DNA from: Salegentibacter flavus
Lineage (GTDB): Bacteria > Bacteroidota > Bacteroidia > Flavobacteriales > Flavobacteriaceae
Assembly (NCBI RefSeq): GCF_900115145.1
Contig: NZ_FOVL01000016.1
Location: forward strand, 25,927-89,926
Direction of reading: 5' to 3'
DNA length: 64,000 nt
Shown here: one piece after another, positions 59,289 through 64,000 of the stretch
Layout: each line of letters begins with the position of its first letter
Numbering within the stretch: the first letter of the stretch is position 1
The notes under the pieces: generated by a model
What the model was told of the DNA's origin: nothing
Databases searched by the model: none
Seen by the model: only the letters and a program-made list of their open reading frames with translations
Translations under genes and position numbers: made by a program

Positions 59289-61154
59289 TTAATTCATTTT
59301 AACGACCTTAAACATCGAGCGTCTGTTAAGTTGATGTTCTTTTCTTGTACAACGCTCGCAATCTATGGCCGGTTCCCTTTCCCCGTAACCTTTGGCTGCA
59401 TAAATTCTATTTTCGTCTATACCATTTTCGATCAGGTATTGGCGTGTTGATTGTGCTCTTCTTTGAGCCAATCCTTCATTATATTGCTCGCTTCCGCGGA
59501 AATCTGTATGAGCTCCAATTTCAATAACAAGATCCGGATACTCGTTCTTCATCAGGTCTACCAGTTTGTCGAGTTCCTGTGCAGCATCTTTTCTAATGTT
59601 GCTTTTATCAAAATCAAAATAAATATTATCGATCTCAGCAAGATATTCCACATCCTTGATTGGCTCCAGGCTAATATTATATTCCATTTCCTCTATTTCA
59701 TCACTGTTTCGGGTATCTATAGTAATGGAGAATTCTTCGTATTCTATCTGCTTAGCTTCCAGGGGTAATTCTTTGTTTCGTTGAATTTCAGATTGATAAT
59801 TACCGTCCTCATCTGTTTCCAGGAAAGAAACCTGGTTCCCGTCTTCATCAAAGATCCTTATCGTAGCGCTCTCTATCGGCTCCTCGTTAATAGCATCAGT
59901 AACTTTCCCTTTTAAAACAAGCGGGTTAAGCCGATTGAAGCTGTAGATATTATCATTCCCGGAACGGTTCGAGGAGATATATCCTGTATTTTGGCCGGAG
60001 GATTTAAAAAATGCAAAATCATCCAGATTGGAGTTTACAGGCTCCCCCAGGTTTTCAACTTCAGCATTCTGTTCCTTTAGATTTACGCGGAAAATATCAA
60101 AAAACCCAAGGCCGCCGTGACCGTTGGAAGAGAAGTATAATGTTCCGTCTTCATCAATAAACGGGAAACTTTCATCCTGTTCGGTGTTTATATTCTCACC
60201 CAGGTTCTCGGGGTCTCCCAAAACTCCATCATTAATATCGACTTTATAGATATCAGTCCCGCCAAAACCGCCGGGCATATCAGAGGTGAAATACAGCGTA
60301 TTTCCGTCTGGCGAGAGGGCAGGATGACCTACCGAATATTCATCGTGATTAATGGAAAGTTCGGTGACATTACCCCAGGAATTTCCGCTTAAAGTTGCCT
60401 TGTATACCTTTAAATGATTGGTAGCATTCTTATCCCGTTTACCTTCCCGGTGGTTGAAATAATTATTTCTGGTAAAATACATAGTATTACCATCAGGAGT
60501 AATTACCGCCGGACCGTCGTGAAGCTTGGTGTTAACTTCGCCCATAACTGCCGATACTTCGTTGGTTTCAGAATTTACCTCATATATATCCAGAAAAGGT
60601 TCGCCTGTCCAGGAATACACCCGTTTTTTTACCGGAACACCTTCTGCACGGGCAGAGACAAAATACATTTTTCCACCTCTTTCGAATACACCAAAATCGC
60701 TGAATACAGAATTAAATCCTGCTTCTTCCAGAGTGTATGTAGTGTTAGTCCCATAGTCATCTTCCTCCAACATATTTTGAGCAGCACGGGATTTGCCATT
60801 GCTAGCCAGGTATTTTTCAACCCATTCCCGGGATTCATCATATCGCTTTACTCCCCGAAGGGCCTGGGCATATTTGTAATAGTACTCAGGAGAAATATCG
60901 GGTTCGTTTATAATGTCCTCATAATAAAAGACCGCATTTTCAGGACTGCGGAGTTGCAGATAAGAATCGGCAAGTTTTTGCTTATTGTCTACAGTGTTGT
61001 AATCATTTTCAATAAGTTCCTTATAGACCTCTACGGCCTCAAAATAGGCAAGATCATTATACAGCCGGTCTGCTTTCTTCTGCTTTCCCTTTTGTGCCTG
61101 TAGGCTGAGCCCGGCAATTAGAAAAACTAATATCAGATAGTAATTTGTTTTCAT
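59289..61154 (-). CDS. OmpA-family protein with TPR, beta-propeller and CarboxypepD_reg-like domains
   Basis: 621 residues with signal peptide (to about SLQAQK). TPR-like helices (about 25-125), a PD40/WD40-like propeller (about 150-410; repeats such as PALSPDGNTLYFTSDMPGG and FPFIDEDGTLYFSSNGHGG), a carboxypeptidase-regulatory-like beta domain (LKGKVTDAINEEPIESATI, about 415-500) and an OmpA peptidoglycan-binding domain (IYFDFDKSNIRKDAAQELDKL, then GAHTDFRGSEQYN). This architecture is that of PorE-like proteins. It is the third gene of a cassette with PorP/SprF and an HYR adhesin, likely tethering them to peptidoglycan. Confidence 0.9.
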   Translation of the reverse strand: MKTNYYLILVFLIAGLSLQAQKGKQKKADRLYNDLAYFEAVEVYKELIENDYNTVDNKQKLADSYLQLRSPENAVFYYEDIINEPDISPEYYYKYAQALRGVKRYDESREWVEKYLASNGKSRAAQNMLEEDDYGTNTTYTLEEAGFNSVFSDFGVFERGGKMYFVSARAEGVPVKKRVYSWTGEPFLDIYEVNSETNEVSAVMGEVNTKLHDGPAVITPDGNTMYFTRNNYFNHREGKRDKNATNHLKVYKATLSGNSWGNVTELSINHDEYSVGHPALSPDGNTLYFTSDMPGGFGGTDIYKVDINDGVLGDPENLGENINTEQDESFPFIDEDGTLYFSSNGHGGLGFFDIFRVNLKEQNAEVENLGEPVNSNLDDFAFFKSSGQNTGYISSNRSGNDNIYSFNRLNPLVLKGKVTDAINEEPIESATIRIFDEDGNQVSFLETDEDGNYQSEIQRNKELPLEAKQIEYEEFSITIDTRNSDEIEEMEYNISLEPIKDVEYLAEIDNIYFDFDKSNIRKDAAQELDKLVDLMKNEYPDLVIEIGAHTDFRGSEQYNEGLAQRRAQSTRQYLIENGIDENRIYAAKGYGEREPAIDCERCTRKEHQLNRRSMFKVVKMN

Positions 61155-61171
61155 AATAAGCAGCGTTTATA

Positions 61172-62083
61172 TTAGAAAAATCGCGGGGATTTATAACGTG
61201 TGTTTTTAAATCTGAATTCATAGATCAGCAGGATCTCGTGAGAACCCGAAGTATATGGTCTTATGTCTGAAATTGAATATTCATAGGCATAACCAGCTCT
61301 GAAACCATCAAAGATCTCCACATCAAGAAAGGCTCCCAGGGCATCGTCTATTCTGTAAGTTCCGCCCAGATAAAATTTCTCGTTAAAGATGAAAGTACTC
61401 GAGATATCTACCGAAAGGGGAGCTCCAGAGGTCAATTTTACCAATCCTGTTGGTCTTAATTTCACATTGTCACTCAGATCAAATACATAACCACCGGTGA
61501 AATAGTAGTGCACCTGTTCCATTGATAGGAAGTTATTATACTCGTGATTGTTGTTATTGATTACTTTCGGTGCTGATGCTCCAATATACCAATCCTGGGC
61601 TGAAAGGTAAAACCCTAGTCCAAAATTAGGCGTCCATTTATTGAACCGATCCTGAAAAAATGGATCATTCATTACTGCCGGTTCGGTAAAGAGATCTTCG
61701 TCTAGATTATAATAACTAAAACCTCCTTTTAATCCGAGATTAAGGGAAACATCAGCACTCAGGTCAAGGCGATAAGAAAAGTCACTATACAAATAGGTGT
61801 AATTTTCATATCCGGTTTTATCATTGATAACTGAGAGACCCAGCCCGACCTTATCGTTCCTCAAAGGGGAATGGATAGATAAGGTTTGGGTGTTTGGTGC
61901 TCCGTTAATACCCGCCCATTGGTTCCGGTTTAACGCAGTAATGGAAAAACCGTCTCTGCTCCCCGCATAGGCGGGATTTATAGATATGGTGTTATACATA
62001 TACTGTGTAAATTGAGGGAGCTGTTGCGCAGTTGCGGGCGCTGCAACAAACAGTACTAATATGATTAGATATACTTTTTTCAT
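61172..62083 (-). CDS. PorP/SprF-family type IX secretion membrane protein
   Basis: 303 residues. Signal peptide (to about ATAQQLP), then the PorP/SprF hallmark QFTQYMYNTISINPAYAGSRDGFSITALNRNQWAGINGAPNTQT-type start and a beta barrel (VGLGLSVINDKTGY, LGLKGGFSYY), ending YEFRFKNTRYKSPRFF. Such proteins anchor or help display T9SS-exported adhesins with type B sorting domains; the adhesin gene lies 12 nt upstream. Confidence 0.93.
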   Translation of the reverse strand: MKKVYLIILVLFVAAPATAQQLPQFTQYMYNTISINPAYAGSRDGFSITALNRNQWAGINGAPNTQTLSIHSPLRNDKVGLGLSVINDKTGYENYTYLYSDFSYRLDLSADVSLNLGLKGGFSYYNLDEDLFTEPAVMNDPFFQDRFNKWTPNFGLGFYLSAQDWYIGASAPKVINNNNHEYNNFLSMEQVHYYFTGGYVFDLSDNVKLRPTGLVKLTSGAPLSVDISSTFIFNEKFYLGGTYRIDDALGAFLDVEIFDGFRAGYAYEYSISDIRPYTSGSHEILLIYEFRFKNTRYKSPRFF

Positions 62084-62095
62084 GGTTTCCCTTTT

Positions 62096-64000
62096 TTATT
62101 TTGTTCCTAAATAAATGTAACCTTGAATGGGTTCAAATCCACTATTCCTGATTTTCAGAATATAGTAGTATGTTCCTGAAGGCAACTGGTTTGAACTGGT
62201 AGCCGATTTATTAGACTGGCCATCCCAGTTGTTTTGATAATTATCAGATTTAAAGATCTTCGCACCCCATCGGTTAAAGATCATTACCTCATAAGTGAAC
62301 CCACATTCGTCGGCAAAATCGATCTCGAAATAATCGTTTCTGTTGTCGCCATTAGGAGTTACTGCTTTAGAGATACTGGATTGAATATCTTCGAGTCCAC
62401 ATGGTAATACCACACAGTCGTCATTAATGTTTACTGTTACAGTGGCGCTAACCGGACAAGCTGAATCTTCAACTCTATATTCAAAACTGTAGTTACCTAC
62501 ACTTAACATCGAAGGATCTATGAAATCTCCCTCCAGGGCTCCAGTGTTGTTCGTATCTATCCATTCTCCGGTGCTATCATAATCACCTTTGAGCAATTCA
62601 AACAGATCAAACATAGAATCTTCGGTACAAAGACTAATAGTAGTTGTTTCAATTTCTTCAGCTACCGGTTGTCCGAGGATTACAATAGTTGCTTCGGAAA
62701 CCTGATCATATTCATCTTTAGCGATTATTTCATAGGTGCCCGGTTCCAGGTCGTTAAATTCTCCTGCAGCCTGGTAGTTTTCACCATCAATACTGTAGGT
62801 TAGATTTTCTCCAGTCTCGACAAGGATAGTTCCCAGCGGAAGGATACAATCAGGCTGAATCACTTCTACCACAGGAGCTTCGGGTGCTTCCGGGATTTCT
62901 TCTTCCTCTACCGTTACTGTAAAAGTACAGCTGGAAGAATTTTCGGAGGCATCTGTAGCAGTCCAGGTTACCGTGGTTACTCCCACAGGGAACTCTTCCC
63001 CAGAAGCAAAACCTTCGGTAAGACTTAAGCTTACATCTGAACAGTTATCTGAAGCGGCTGGATTCTCGTAATCTACCTGAATCCCTGATGTACCCATTTC
63101 TACAGTGTATGAAAGATCTTCAGGGCAGGTGATGGCTGGAGCCTCGTTATCGATAACAATTATGGAAAAACTAGAACTGCTTGAGTTGCCCGCGCCATCT
63201 GTCGCGGTATAAGTGATATTAGTTGTTCCTACCGGGAATTCACTTCCTGGCTCCATCCCCTCGGTCAATTCTACCTGAACTTCTCCACAGTTATCTGTAG
63301 CTGCAGGGATTTGATAATTAACAGTCGGGGAACAGGCATCGGTATCTGTATTCACACTGATATCCTGGTTCTGTGCGATCACCGGTGCTTCGTTGTCTTC
63401 AACAGTAACAGTTTGCGTGCAGGTAGTTTCATTACCCGCGGCATCGGTTACGGTCCAGGTTACGATGGTTTCCCCGAGTTCGAAAACTTCAGGCGCATCG
63501 TTGGTTATAGAAAGTTCTGAATCACAGTTATCGGTTACCTGAGGCAATCCAAGATCAACTTCAGAAGCTGAACAGCTTCCTTCATCGGCACTTAAAGTAA
63601 GATCAGCAGGACATTCTGCGATTACCGGAGCTTCGTTGTCTTCAACAGTAACAGTTTGCGTACAGGTAGTTTCATTACCCGCGTCATCGGTAACGGTCCA
63701 GGTTACGGTGGTTTCTCCAAGTTCGAAAACTTCGGGAGCATCGTTGGTTATAGAAAGTTCTGAATCACAGTTATCGGTTACTTCCGGCATACCCAGCTCC
63801 ACTTCAGAAGCTGAACAGCCTCCTTCATCGGCGCTTAGGGTAAGATCAATAGGACATTCTGCGATTACCGGAGCCTGGTCATCAGTTACCGTTACGGTTT
63901 GTTCAATCGGCTGGGCATCATTTCCATTTTCGTCGGTGGCCGTCCAGGTAATGGTTGTGGTTCCTACCGGATATTCTGCATCTAAAGCTTCATTATCATC
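62096..64000 (-). CDS. HYR-repeat surface protein with T9SS type B sorting domain, partial
   Basis: C-terminal 635 or so residues of a large surface protein; the frame is open through the right edge, so the start lies outside. Successive HYR/Ig-like repeats of about 80 residues (VTDNCDSELSITNDAPEVFE, ETTCTQTVTVEDNEAPVIA) come first, then a segment with a SprB-like repeat (LPLGTILVETGENLTYSIDG). It ends in a gliding-associated C-terminal domain (SKAVTPNGDNRNDYFEI, YEVMIFNRWGAKIFKSD, LPSGTYYYILKI). It is likely exported by T9SS and displayed via the PorP/SprF partner downstream. Two repeats are almost identical at DNA level. Confidence 0.92.
   Translation of the reverse strand, partial: DDNEALDAEYPVGTTTITWTATDENGNDAQPIEQTVTVTDDQAPVIAECPIDLTLSADEGGCSASEVELGMPEVTDNCDSELSITNDAPEVFELGETTVTWTVTDDAGNETTCTQTVTVEDNEAPVIAECPADLTLSADEGSCSASEVDLGLPQVTDNCDSELSITNDAPEVFELGETIVTWTVTDAAGNETTCTQTVTVEDNEAPVIAQNQDISVNTDTDACSPTVNYQIPAATDNCGEVQVELTEGMEPGSEFPVGTTNITYTATDGAGNSSSSSFSIIVIDNEAPAITCPEDLSYTVEMGTSGIQVDYENPAASDNCSDVSLSLTEGFASGEEFPVGVTTVTWTATDASENSSSCTFTVTVEEEEIPEAPEAPVVEVIQPDCILPLGTILVETGENLTYSIDGENYQAAGEFNDLEPGTYEIIAKDEYDQVSEATIVILGQPVAEEIETTTISLCTEDSMFDLFELLKGDYDSTGEWIDTNNTGALEGDFIDPSMLSVGNYSFEYRVEDSACPVSATVTVNINDDCVVLPCGLEDIQSSISKAVTPNGDNRNDYFEIDFADECGFTYEVMIFNRWGAKIFKSDNYQNNWDGQSNKSATSSNQLPSGTYYYILKIRNSGFEPIQGYIYLGTK
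63383..63892 (-). repeat. Near-identical tandem HYR repeat units
   Basis: Two adjacent units of about 255 bp within the adhesin gene share nearly all bases (for example GTTTCATTACCCGCG and CCTGATCTTACTTTAAGTGC-type blocks on either strand). This suggests recent duplication or gene conversion and a site of repeat-number change. Confidence 0.65.

Noticed and set aside
1..64000. tRNA and rRNA genes
   Set aside because: No cloverleaf with CCA-end context or rRNA-like conserved blocks was found in the spacers on either strand; the only structured RNA supported is the 6S RNA.

Overview
The window looks like chromosomal DNA of a marine-type member of the Flavobacteriaceae (Bacteroidota). Evidence: recurrent TAnnTTTG minus-7 promoter boxes with weak Shine-Dalgarno sequences, a 6S RNA between zapA and rny, PorP/SprF and gliding/T9SS-type surface proteins at the right edge, a UpxY-type antiterminator, DUF2807 (GIN) proteins, and the usual flavobacterial order of housekeeping genes. 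The identification rests on gene content only.

Layout. 1-3.1 kb: the edge of an exopolysaccharide locus (5'-truncated Wzc-like tyrosine autokinase, UpxY antiterminator). 3.6-4.3 kb: a DUF6364/PIN toxin-antitoxin pair. 4.8-21.4 kb: a sulfur and respiration island: a cysteine-bearing Crp/Fnr regulator, TauE/SafE exporter, type II sulfide:quinone oxidoreductase, cytochrome bd oxidase, two methyltransferases, a SoxB-like/DsrE-like/DoxX-like operon, an OprD-like porin, a membrane hydroxylase and a CstB-like persulfide dioxygenase-rhodanese fusion. The long spacers among the first 10 kb are packed with interspersed and tandem repeats. 21.4-43 kb: mostly core genes (biotin carboxylase pair, M23 peptidase, zapA, 6S RNA, rny, xerD, aroQ, lpd, msrB pair, M48 peptidase, MFS carrier, ECF sigma/GIN cluster). 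43-48.6 kb: lon, cmk, rpsA. 48.7-55.5 kb: a minus-strand accessory stretch (acetyltransferase, OsmC, membrane rhodanese, MhqD/MhqO-like pair, P-type ATPase, DUF302). 55.7-58.5 kb: pyrR, pyrB, rnz. 58.7-64 kb: CAP lipoprotein and an OmpA / PorP-SprF / HYR-repeat surface cassette running off the right edge.

The main discovery candidate is a sulfide/persulfide regulon. A palindrome of the form GTAAC-N4-GTTAC occurs at six places: before tauE (5532), sqr (7287), the divergent pair of the SoxB-like operon (17299, minus) and porin (17321), the hydroxylase-cstB operon (19036), and, about 30 kb away, the membrane-rhodanese/OsmC operon (50349, minus). In five of six cases exactly 22 nt separate the palindrome from a TAnnTTTG-like minus-7 box. 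That places its centre near -42, the class II position of Crp/Fnr activators. The likely regulator is the adjacent Crp/Fnr protein (4833-5465). It has only three cysteines, clustered at residues 77, 83 and 84, and a recognition helix that lacks the canonical glutamate. Together these genes would oxidise sulfide to persulfide (SQR), oxidise persulfide and transfer sulfane sulfur (CstB-like, rhodanese), export sulfite or thiosulfate (TauE), and process sulfur species at the envelope (SoxB-like lipoprotein, exported DsrE-like protein, DoxX-like membrane protein, porin). The bd oxidase in the middle of the island would be a sulfide-tolerant terminal oxidase.
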